Source: Thermoanaerobacterium sp.
GTDB lineage: Bacteria; Bacillota; Thermoanaerobacteria; Thermoanaerobacterales; Thermoanaerobacteraceae
Length of the DNA: 10,244 nucleotides
Direction: 5' to 3'
Assembly: GCA_029960905.1 (NCBI GenBank)
Contig: JASBVU010000037.1
Span: 1 to 10,244, forward strand
The translations under genes and the position numbers were made by a program. This document shows positions 1 through 6,467 of this stretch, in pieces. Position 1 is the stretch's first letter, and each line of letters begins with the position of its first letter. Below the pieces are notes generated by a model. That model saw nothing but the letters and a program-made list of their open reading frames with translations. It did not search any database and was not told the origin of the DNA.

Positions 1-225
1 TTCGCTAATCGCTCTAAGTGGAACAATCGTGCTATTATCAATGATAAGCGGTGGATTATTACCAGTGTCAAATTTTCCTCCATCGACGGTAATCGACACG
101 TCAGGCACATTGTAGTTGAGAGACTTGTTATCAACTATAATCGTAGCTTTATATGCATAGGCAGTTATGTAAAGCGTAGACAAAAACAGTAAAAGTGCAA
201 AAAAAGCGATGACCTTTTTCAACAT
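1..225 (-). CDS. Secreted protein with copper amine oxidase-like N-terminal (stalk) domain, N-terminal fragment
   Basis: The first 75 codons of a gene that runs off the left edge. Residues 1-24 form a signal peptide: MLKK, a hydrophobic stretch (about residues 5-22), and an AYA cleavage site before YKATI. The exported part continues with a short beta-rich repeat unit ending in NSTIVPLRAISE. That (V)PLRxxxE pattern is typical of the copper amine oxidase N-terminal-like domain common in secreted and cell-wall proteins of clostridia, where it is thought to be structural and not enzymatic. The ATG at 223-225 has an AAAGGGGGG ribosome binding site only 3 nt away. The next codon, TTG (220-222), has better spacing and is an alternative start. 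The rest of the protein is outside the window, so its role cannot be given. It has its own promoter and is separated from oppF by a terminator. Confidence 0.8.
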   Translation of the reverse strand, partial: MLKKVIAFFALLLFLSTLYITAYAYKATIIVDNKSLNYNVPDVSITVDGGKFDTGNNPPLIIDNSTIVPLRAISE

Positions 226-277
226 TTTCCCCCCTTTGCATATAAAATCGGCATTTTTTTCATCATATTTATATATT

Positions 278-306
278 ATTATACATATATTACAGACAAG
301 TTACAA
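278..306 (-). promoter_or_regulatory. SigmaA-type promoter of the left-edge secreted protein gene
   Basis: Read on the minus strand, a -35 box TTGTAA (301-306) is followed by exactly 17 nt and a perfect -10 box TATAAT (278-283). The expected transcription start is near 271, giving a 5' untranslated region of about 45 nt before the ATG at 225. The spacing and the location between the oppF terminator and the gene make this the best promoter candidate in the window. Confidence 0.72.
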
Positions 307-310
307 ACAT

Positions 311-332
311 ATTAAGATTTTATTAAGATGTT
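311..332 (-). repeat. 11-bp-period direct repeat abutting the -35 box, possible response-regulator site
   Basis: On the plus strand two adjacent 11-mers, ATTAAGATTTT and ATTAAGATGTT, match at 10 of 11 positions. They end 4 bp upstream of the -35 box at 301-306. A period of one helical turn next to a promoter is the usual geometry for PhoB/OmpR-family response regulators, which bind direct repeats in tandem. The specific regulator is unknown, and in AT-rich DNA such a repeat can occur by chance. Confidence 0.35.
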
Positions 333-450
333 AAACGTTATTATCTATAAATTTAGAGAATATGTGAAATATGACCACCAAAGTTAATGTAGATAAAGAA
401 TGCTTTTAAATGCAAAATGCAATCTATAAGTGAATTGTATCTTTCAATAG

Positions 451-476
451 AAAAAATAAAGCACTCAAATGAGTGC
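451..476 (-). terminator. Intrinsic terminator of the opp operon, after oppF
   Basis: Immediately after the oppF stop codon, the minus strand reads GCACTC-ATTT-GAGTGC (461-476), a 6-bp stem with a 4-nt loop. The U-rich tract TTTATTTTTT (451-460) follows. This is a classic rho-independent terminator and marks the end of the transport operon. Confidence 0.85.
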
Positions 477-1436
477 CTATTTATCAAACAAATGACATGC
501 CACAAAGTGTCCGCTTCCAACCTCTTTCAATTGTGGTGTAACCTGGCTGCATATATCCATAGCATATTTGCACCTTGTTCTGAATTTACAGCCTGAAGGA
601 GGATTAATTGGACTTGGTACATCTCCTTCAAGTATTATTCTTTCCCTCTTTCTCTCCACTTCCGGATCAGGAATTGGAACAGCAGAAAGAAGCGCTTGTG
701 TATATGGATGCAATGGATTTGAATACAATTCACCACTTTGTGTAAGTTCTGCAATTGATCCTAAATACATTACTGCAACTCTATCGCTTATATGCCTTAC
801 CATGCTTAAATCATGAGCAATAAAGAGATACGTCAATCCCTTTTCTTCTTGCAAATTCATAAGCAAGTTGACAATCTGCGCCTGTATAGACACATCTAAT
901 GCCGATATAGGCTCGTCGCAGACAATAAACTCCGGCTCGATTGCCATCGCTCTTGCTATGCCTATCCTCTGCCTTTGCCCTCCAGAAAATTCATGAGGAA
1001 ACCTGTTGGCGTGTTCTTTATTAAGCCCTACCATCTCAAGAAGGCTGTATATCCTTTCTCTTCTCTCTTTTCCAGTGTACAAGCCATGAATATCTATGCC
1101 CTCTCCAATAATATCGCCAACAGTCATGCGAGGATTCAACGATGCGTAAGGGTCCTGAAAAATCATCTGGGCTTTTCTTGCAAACTTCTTCCTTATTTCA
1201 TTGTTCATTTTATGAACAGGTATATCATCAAAAATTACTGAACCACCTGTAGCCTCATAAAGTCCAATGATAGTCCTACCTGTAGTAGACTTTCCACATC
1301 CTGATTCGCCGACGAGTCCTAATGTCTCACCTTTTTTTATATTAAAACTGACATCGTCAACAGCTTTTAGCACACCACCACTGACGTGAAAGTATTTTTT
1401 CAAATTTTTAACTTCCAGTATTACATTATCATTCAC
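477..1436 (-). CDS. oppF: Oligopeptide ABC transporter ATP-binding protein OppF
   Basis: One of the two ATPases that drive peptide import through OppBC at the inner face of the membrane. From the chosen start (319 aa) the ABC motifs are complete: Walker A GESGCGKS (43-50), Q-loop Q94, signature FSGGQ (150-154), Walker B FIVCDE (170-175) and switch H208. The C-terminal oligopeptide-transporter extension carries Cys283, 289, 296 and 314. The CDEPxSALD Walker B variant is typical of the F-type subunit. The frame is open back to a TTG at 1457, but that codon lies inside the ribosome binding site. The GTG at 1434-1436 sits 9 nt after AAAAGGAGG (1446-1454) and gives the standard N-terminus. This start overlaps the end of oppD by 8 nt, so translation is probably coupled. 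DppF is an alternative name; substrate size cannot be read from the ATPase. Confidence 0.93.
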   Translation of the reverse strand: MNDNVILEVKNLKKYFHVSGGVLKAVDDVSFNIKKGETLGLVGESGCGKSTTGRTIIGLYEATGGSVIFDDIPVHKMNNEIRKKFARKAQMIFQDPYASLNPRMTVGDIIGEGIDIHGLYTGKERRERIYSLLEMVGLNKEHANRFPHEFSGGQRQRIGIARAMAIEPEFIVCDEPISALDVSIQAQIVNLLMNLQEEKGLTYLFIAHDLSMVRHISDRVAVMYLGSIAELTQSGELYSNPLHPYTQALLSAVPIPDPEVERKRERIILEGDVPSPINPPSGCKFRTRCKYAMDICSQVTPQLKEVGSGHFVACHLFDK

Positions 1437-2460
1437 TAGCGTACGCCTCCTTTTCAAAAGGGTTCTTAACCTTTGGCGCGTATGGATGCTTCAACCAACA
1501 TGCTACTTTATGCGTACCAGTTTCATCTGTATACTCTGGTTGTGCCTCATAGCAAATTTTCATAGCATAGTTACACCTTGCAGCAAATGGACATCCTACA
1601 GGAGGTGCAAACAAATCAGGAGGCGTTCCGACAATCGGCACAAGTTTCTCTTTATTCTGAGCATCAAGTCTGGGAACAGATTTTAAAAGTCCCCATGTAT
1701 AAGGATGCTGTGGATGCTTAAATATCTCATCAGATGTGCCTGTCTCTATAACTTTACCTGCATACATGACTATGATTCTCTCTGCTATATCTGCAACAAC
1801 GCCTAAATCGTGTGTAATCATGATTATAGACGTATTGAATTCTCTTTGCAAATCTTTCATCAAATCGAGAATTTGCGCTTGTATCGTAACATCAAGGGCA
1901 GTAGTAGGTTCATCGGCAATGAGAAGCTTCGGCCTGCATGCCAATGCAATAGCGATCATAGCTCTCTGCCTCATACCACCTGAAAATTCATGTGGATATT
2001 GATTTATACGCCTTTCAGCGTTTGGTATGCCTACTACGTCCAGCATTTCCTTAGCTTTTTTCATCGCTTCAGCTCGTGAAACCTTCTGATGCTTCAAAAT
2101 CACTTCGGCAATTTGCTTTCCAATAGTCATTGTTGGATTTAAAGATGTCATAGGATCTTGGAATATCATCCCAATTTCTGATCCCCTTATTGCTTGCATT
2201 TGCCTTTCATTAAATTTTGAGATCTCTTTTCCATCGAATATGATTCTTCCACCCTTAAATCTACCTGGCGGCTCGGGATTTAACCTCATGACTGCCTGCA
2301 TTGTTACAGATTTTCCACATCCTGATTCCCCGACTATGGCTAACGACTCGCCTTTCATAACTTGAAAGCTGACATCCCTTACTGCCTTTACTTCGCCTGC
2401 ATACGTGTCAAATGAATATTCCAAATTTTGTACATCCAGCAATACTTCTCTATCTCCCAA
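1429..2460 (-). CDS. oppD: Oligopeptide ABC transporter ATP-binding protein OppD
   Basis: Partner ATPase of OppF (343 aa), cytoplasmic and bound to the OppBC channel. Visible motifs are Walker A GESGCGKS (44-51), Q-loop Q101, signature FSGGM (159-163), Walker B LLIADE (179-184) and switch H217. The LLIADEPTTALD form is characteristic of the D subunit, while OppF has CDEPxSALD. The C-terminal extension (about 260-330) has Cys290, 296, 303 and 321, the cysteine set seen in Opp/Dpp ATPases. Translation starts at a TTG (2458-2460), 8 nt after AAAGGAGG, and that binding site overlaps the oppC stop codon. The gap to oppC is 14 nt, and the end overlaps oppF. All catalytic residues are present, so both sites of the D/F heterodimer should be active. 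Confidence 0.93.
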   Translation of the reverse strand: MGDREVLLDVQNLEYSFDTYAGEVKAVRDVSFQVMKGESLAIVGESGCGKSVTMQAVMRLNPEPPGRFKGGRIIFDGKEISKFNERQMQAIRGSEIGMIFQDPMTSLNPTMTIGKQIAEVILKHQKVSRAEAMKKAKEMLDVVGIPNAERRINQYPHEFSGGMRQRAMIAIALACRPKLLIADEPTTALDVTIQAQILDLMKDLQREFNTSIIMITHDLGVVADIAERIIVMYAGKVIETGTSDEIFKHPQHPYTWGLLKSVPRLDAQNKEKLVPIVGTPPDLFAPPVGCPFAARCNYAMKICYEAQPEYTDETGTHKVACWLKHPYAPKVKNPFEKEAYASE

Positions 2461-2474
2461 AATACTTACCTCCT

Positions 2475-3392
2475 TTAACGGCGAAGCCTTGGATCTAATG
2501 CATCTCTCAAGCCATCACCAAGCATGTTAAATGCCAGCATTGTTATGCTTATAAAGAATCCCGGTATGAAGAGCTGCATTGGATACATAAGCAAAACTTG
2601 TGTAGCATCATTTGCAAGCGTACCCCAGCTTGCCAGAGGCGGCCTTATGCCAAGACCAATGTAACTTAAAAATGCTTCTGCAAATATTGCATTAGGCACA
2701 TCAAATGTCATTGATACTATTATTGGCCCCAATGCATTCGGTATCAAATGTCTCAATATTATCCTACCTGGACTTGCTCCAAGCGTCTTAGCAGCTAAGA
2801 CAAACTCCTGCTCTTTAAGCTGCAGCACTTGACCTCTAACTATTCTGGCCATACCTACCCAACCTGTCATAACCATTGCAGTGATGATCGTCCATAAGCC
2901 TTGACCCATGACAACCATCAAAAGGATTACAAGTATTAAGTAAGGTATGCCATAAAGTATATCAACTATACGCATCATAATATTGTCCACTTGCCCACCA
3001 AAATAACCAGCTATACCACCATACGTAACACCAATTATCGCATCAAGCAATGCAATTGTAACACCGATAAACAATGATACTCTTGCGCCCATCCAAACTC
3101 TTACAAACAGATCCCTTCCAAGGTAGTCTGTCCCAAACCAGTGGACTTTAGAAAATGGCTTGTTTGTATTAAACAAATCTTGATGGGCGTAATCAAAAGG
3201 CCTCAAGTGGGGACCTATTATCGACATTATGACTAAAAGTATTAAGAAGACTAAAGATGCCATAGCAACTTTGTTCTTTCTAAGCCTTCTCCATGCATCT
3301 TGCCAGTAACTAATGCTTGGCCTTACAATCGACTGGCTTTCAGAAACATTTGCTCCAACTATCTCAAATTTATCTTTGCTTATATCTACCAT
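2475..3392 (-). CDS. oppC: Oligopeptide ABC transporter permease OppC
   Basis: Second channel-forming permease (305 aa). The N-terminal cytoplasmic region (about 28-42, SYWQDAWRRLRKNKVAM) leads into TM1 (about 43-62), as in the OppC N-terminal domain. The family motif HWFGTDYLGRDLF follows at 84-96. Further membrane segments lie at about 104-128, 146-176 and 224-290. The EAA coupling loop, EFVLAAKTLGASPGRII and onward (about 196-223), contacts the ATPases. The length is normal for the family. The ATG at 3390-3392 is 8 nt from GGGAGG (3401-3406), which lies inside the last codons of oppB. Only 1 nt separates the oppB stop from this start, so the two permeases are probably translated together. 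Confidence 0.93.
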   Translation of the reverse strand: MVDISKDKFEIVGANVSESQSIVRPSISYWQDAWRRLRKNKVAMASLVFLILLVIMSIIGPHLRPFDYAHQDLFNTNKPFSKVHWFGTDYLGRDLFVRVWMGARVSLFIGVTIALLDAIIGVTYGGIAGYFGGQVDNIMMRIVDILYGIPYLILVILLMVVMGQGLWTIITAMVMTGWVGMARIVRGQVLQLKEQEFVLAAKTLGASPGRIILRHLIPNALGPIIVSMTFDVPNAIFAEAFLSYIGLGIRPPLASWGTLANDATQVLLMYPMQLFIPGFFISITMLAFNMLGDGLRDALDPRLRR

Positions 3393-3393
3393 T

Positions 3394-4323
3394 TTACTTT
3401 CCTCCCTTTGCCAGTCTTACTCTAGGATCTATAAGCCCATACGCAATATCTACCACGAACATCATAACCACCAATATGATGCTGTAAAATATCGTCGTAC
3501 CTAATATCATCGAATAATCCTCATCATAGATGCTTTGCACAAAGAACTTTCCAAGACCCGGTATGCTGAAAATCTGTTCGATGACAAACGTACCGGTAAC
3601 TATTCCAGCAAACAATGGACCCAAAACTGTTACAACAGGCATAATGGCATTTCTAACCATATGCTTCCATATTATCTGCAACTGTGAAAGTCCTTTCGCT
3701 TTTGCCGTCTTTATATAATCCTGTCCAATGACGTCCAACATGCTTGTTCTCATCATACGAGAAATTATTGACAGTGTAGCAAATGACAATGCGATGGACG
3801 GCAATATAGTGTATTTAAATGAACCCCATCCTGACACAGGAAGCAACTTTAACTTTGATGCCAGAAGAAGTTGTAAGAGCGTCGCTATTATAAAGTTTGG
3901 AACAGAAATACCTATAATGGCTAAAAACATCGAAAAATAATCCCAACCGCCTCCACGCTTTAATGCTGCAACAATTCCAAAAAATAATCCAAAAACAACA
4001 CCGAGAAAAATTGATTGCACACCAAGCTGGAATGAAGCTGGAGCAGATTGCTTAATTATATCATCAACTGTTCTGTTTAAATATTTAAGCGAAATTCCTA
4101 AATCGCCATGCATTAAATTATCTAAATAATACCCATACTGGACAATGAGGGGCTTATCAAGATGATATTTTGCCAACATATTTTGCCTTATTTGCGGCGG
4201 AACCTTTTTTTCACTCGTAAAAGGATCGCCAGGTATCATGTGCATCAAGAAAAATGTCAATGTTATGATTACCCAAATTGTAATCAACATGTATACAAAC
4301 CTTTTAATTGAATAATTTAGCAA
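3394..4323 (-). CDS. oppB: Oligopeptide ABC transporter permease OppB
   Basis: First channel-forming permease (309 aa from the chosen start). The N-terminus MLNYSIKRFVYM and TM1 (about 9-29), then MIPGDPF (29-35), are hallmarks of OppB/DppB. More membrane segments lie at about 98-121, 129-155, 171-190, 228-250 and 272-297, and the protein ends in the usual GLIDPRVRL. The EAA loop is at about 202-230 (DYIKTAKAKGLSQLQIIWKH and onward). An upstream in-frame GTG at 4332 lies within the AGGAGG ribosome binding site (4332-4337) and cannot be used with it. The TTG at 4321-4323, 8 nt downstream, is therefore preferred. It follows the second oppA after a stable hairpin and is tightly joined to oppC. 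Confidence 0.92.
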   Translation of the reverse strand: MLNYSIKRFVYMLITIWVIITLTFFLMHMIPGDPFTSEKKVPPQIRQNMLAKYHLDKPLIVQYGYYLDNLMHGDLGISLKYLNRTVDDIIKQSAPASFQLGVQSIFLGVVFGLFFGIVAALKRGGGWDYFSMFLAIIGISVPNFIIATLLQLLLASKLKLLPVSGWGSFKYTILPSIALSFATLSIISRMMRTSMLDVIGQDYIKTAKAKGLSQLQIIWKHMVRNAIMPVVTVLGPLFAGIVTGTFVIEQIFSIPGLGKFFVQSIYDEDYSMILGTTIFYSIILVVMMFVVDIAYGLIDPRVRLAKGGK

Positions 4324-4350
4324 CCAAAACACCTCCTATAAATATTTGTT

Positions 4351-4382
4351 TATGGTATATATGCTGATACATATATACCATA
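4351..4382 (-). other. 13-bp intergenic hairpin between oppA and oppB (mRNA processing or stability element)
   Basis: A perfect inverted repeat: TATGGTATATATG (4351-4363), a 6-nt loop, then CATATATACCATA (4370-4382). It starts 11 nt after the oppA stop codon. No U-tract follows on the minus strand (AACAAATATTTAT), so it does not look like a normal terminator. Hairpins in this position in binding-protein operons commonly protect the upstream message or trim transcription into the permease genes. The oppB ribosome binding site lies just downstream and outside the stem. Confidence 0.7.
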
Positions 4383-4393
4383 AATCTTAAATT

Positions 4394-6034
4394 TTAATTG
4401 TTTTGAATGTAAGCCCATTTAAATTCCCAATCAGAACCGAATGTAGGGAAATACAAATCTTTCACATAAGGCTTTACTACGAATTGCCTTGCTTGGAAAT
4501 ATACAGGTCCTATTGGCATATCATCCATTAAAATCTTCTCGGCTTGTATAAGCTCATCGTTTCTCGCCTTCAAATCTCCATTTACCTTTGCTTCATCTAT
4601 AAGTTTATCATACTGTGGATTGCTGTAAAATGCCGTATTATTTCCATTGTTTGTTTCCCACATATCAAGGAATGTAAGTGGATCATTGTAGTCAGCGCCC
4701 CAGCCCGCAAATACCATGTCATAGTTTCCTTTGTCCATCATGTCAATTCTCACTTTAAACGCTACGTTCTGAATTTGAACATTTACGCCTAAGTTTTGGC
4801 TCCACATCTGCTGAAGTGCTTGATCGTATTTCTTTGCATTGTCTGTATCATCCCCCAGCAGTGTTATTGTAGGAAGCTTACTTATGCCAAGTTCTGACAT
4901 CCCTTTCTTAAGCAGCTCTTTTGCTTGTAACACATCGTTGTCCTTAAAATAAGCTTCTCCTGCTTCTTTTCTAAAATCGCCATTATAACCTGGTATACCT
5001 GGCGGCACAACAGCTTCGGCAGGAATAGAACCATCCTTTGTCACCTGTTCAACAAAAGACTTTCTGTCAATAGCCAGTGTAAACGCCTTTCTTATATCTG
5101 CATTTTTAAACACCGGATTTTTCGTGTTAAATTGTATATACCAGTTAGTGGCAAGGGCTTTATCGCTGTACTCACTTGAGCTTTTGTACTTATCGATGTA
5201 ATCACCAGGCACAAATATAGAATCAAGCGTGCCGCTATCATAGTTTTGAACAAGTGTGTTATTGTCTTTTATCATAGTAAAGTTGACTGTCTGCAATTTA
5301 ACACTGCTGCTATCCCAGTAATCCTTGTTCTTCTTTAAGGTTATGCTTTGCTCATGGTTCCATTGGCTAATGACAAATGGACCACTGTACACTAACTTGT
5401 CAGGATCTGTACCGATCTTATCACCATATTTTTCATAAACTGATTTTTCAAGTGGTAGATATGTCACAAATGAAGTGAGTCCTAAGAATTGGGGAGTAGG
5501 TGCTTTTAGTGTAACCTGCAATGTCTTATCATCTAATGCTTTAACAGCAACTTGATCAGCAGTACCCTTGCCAGCATTGTACTCTTCTGCACCTTTTATA
5601 TAAAATAGCTGGTACGCGTACTGCGACGCTGTTTTAGGATCAAGGGCTCTTTTCCAAGCGTATTCAAAGTCCTGTGCTGTTATGGGATTGCCATCGCTCC
5701 ACTTAGCATCTCTCAAATGAAATGTATAGGTAAGTCCATCCTTTGAAATATCCCAACTTTTTGCAAGACCTGAGCCAGGCTCTATCTTCCCATTTTTATC
5801 ATATCTTGTTAGTCCATCTAATACTTCTGTCAATATATCAATAGAAACCACATCAGTCGCTTTTTGTGGATCAAGCGTAGATGGTTCTTGTACCAAATTA
5901 AGGTTTAACACTTGCTTATCATTACCACTATTTGATGCACTGTTTGTAGCACTCCCCCCACAACCTGTCAGCACTGCACTCAGCGCCATCAATAAAACCA
6001 AACCGATTATGACTATCTTCTTATGTCCTTTCAT
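4394..6034 (-). CDS. oppA: Peptide-binding lipoprotein OppA, downstream paralogue
   Basis: Extracellular substrate-binding protein (546 aa) of solute-binding family 5 that delivers peptides to OppBC. The signal sequence MKGHKKIVIIG... ends in the lipobox LTGC, so Cys25 should be lipidated. A short Ser/Asn-rich linker follows, then the binding fold with family features EPSTLDP, GSGLAKSWDIS, KWSDGNPITAQDFEYAWKR and the late GWGADYNDP segment. It is a close paralogue of the protein encoded at 6468-8150, sharing stretches such as FLDMWETNNGNNTAFYSNP. The frame is open upstream to 6112, but that extension is not signal-like. AGGAGG (6042-6047) points to the ATG at 6032-6034 (7 nt), or less ideally to the ATG at 6035-6037 (4 nt). 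It is the gene adjacent to oppBCDF and has its own promoter region. Confidence 0.92.
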   Translation of the reverse strand: MKGHKKIVIIGLVLLMALSAVLTGCGGSATNSASNSGNDKQVLNLNLVQEPSTLDPQKATDVVSIDILTEVLDGLTRYDKNGKIEPGSGLAKSWDISKDGLTYTFHLRDAKWSDGNPITAQDFEYAWKRALDPKTASQYAYQLFYIKGAEEYNAGKGTADQVAVKALDDKTLQVTLKAPTPQFLGLTSFVTYLPLEKSVYEKYGDKIGTDPDKLVYSGPFVISQWNHEQSITLKKNKDYWDSSSVKLQTVNFTMIKDNNTLVQNYDSGTLDSIFVPGDYIDKYKSSSEYSDKALATNWYIQFNTKNPVFKNADIRKAFTLAIDRKSFVEQVTKDGSIPAEAVVPPGIPGYNGDFRKEAGEAYFKDNDVLQAKELLKKGMSELGISKLPTITLLGDDTDNAKKYDQALQQMWSQNLGVNVQIQNVAFKVRIDMMDKGNYDMVFAGWGADYNDPLTFLDMWETNNGNNTAFYSNPQYDKLIDEAKVNGDLKARNDELIQAEKILMDDMPIGPVYFQARQFVVKPYVKDLYFPTFGSDWEFKWAYIQNN

Positions 6035-6078
6035 CATTTCTCCTCCTAAAGTTAATAAAAATAAAAAATGAAAATAAC

Positions 6079-6117
6079 AGTATTCGCCCCCGGCTATACT
6101 TAAAAAGCACACCCCCC
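6079..6117 (-). promoter_or_regulatory. G-run leader segment of the downstream oppA, with nested hairpin
   Basis: In the minus-strand leader, GGGGGG (6112-6117) is followed 20 nt later by GGGGG (6087-6091). The second run lies in a possible hairpin: AGTAT (6096-6100) pairs with ATACT (6079-6083), and an inner GCC/GGC pair encloses GGG. The arrangement resembles the leader of the other oppA. Function is unknown, and the structure has not been computed. Confidence 0.35.
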
Positions 6118-6168
6118 ATTATTCATATTTTTTGATTTATATGATAATTGAATTTTTTATATACATAA

Positions 6169-6197
6169 ATTTTATTACATTTAGATTTATTAATCAA
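6169..6197 (-). promoter_or_regulatory. Second, proximal promoter candidate of the downstream oppA
   Basis: On the minus strand, TTGATT (6192-6197), 17 nt, then TAAAAT (6169-6174). The boxes match consensus moderately. A start near 6162 would give a leader of about 128 nt that includes the G-run segment. The surroundings are very AT-rich, so chance matches are likely. Confidence 0.35.
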
Positions 6198-6319
6198 TAA
6201 CAAATTTTTACCCTTTACACTTGCAGAGAGACACTATATTTTACTTATTTTAAACTATGAAAAATTCTGCCACAAAAATTTCACAAAAATATTGTTATTT
6301 GTAAACTAAATACTTTTTT

Positions 6320-6348
6320 AGTATAGCACCATTGACAATCAATCTCAA
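6320..6348 (-). promoter_or_regulatory. Main promoter candidate of the downstream oppA
   Basis: On the minus strand, TTGAGA (6343-6348), 17 nt, then TATACT (6320-6325). Each box has five of six consensus bases at ideal spacing. It lies between the terminator of the upstream oppA (6428-6448) and the downstream oppA. Transcription from about 6313 would give a long 5' leader of about 280 nt. The stretch 6118-6427 otherwise holds no gene on either strand that I can support. Confidence 0.6.
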
Positions 6349-6424
6349 TATTTTAAAGTATTTCGGCAATTTTTTAGAGTTAATTAAAATCCTTATTGAA
6401 TTGCACGAAAATTTGCAAACATGC

Positions 6425-6448
6425 AAAAACCGGGGAGCGACCCCGGTT
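6425..6448 (-). terminator. Strong intrinsic terminator after the upstream oppA
   Basis: The minus strand reads AACCGGGG-TCGCT-CCCCGGTT (6428-6448), an 8-bp GC-rich stem with a 5-nt loop. The T-tract (6425-6429) overlaps the end of the stem. It begins 19 nt after the oppA stop codon at 6468. It should end most transcripts of the upstream oppA before the rest of the opp cluster. Confidence 0.9.
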
Positions 6449-6467
6449 CATCCTCATTGATGAATTA

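Noticed and set aside
4351..4382. Reading the oppA-oppB hairpin as a rho-independent terminator
   Set aside because: The stem is AT-only except for a few pairs and no U-tract follows on the minus strand; oppBCDF would also be left without a promoter that I can see.
6035..6112. N-terminal extension of the downstream OppA (open frame from GTG at 6112)
   Set aside because: The added residues come before a complete lipoprotein signal peptide and include the translated ribosome binding site (GGE before MM). A start there would bury the signal sequence.
6215..6243. Plus-strand promoter-like sequence TTTACA-17-TATTTT
   Set aside because: No plus-strand gene follows it, and AT-rich intergenic DNA yields such matches readily.
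6118..6427. Riboswitch, small RNA gene or tRNA in the oppA intergenic region
   Set aside because: I could not match any conserved core of known riboswitch classes or a tRNA cloverleaf; only promoter-like boxes and AT-rich sequence are visible.
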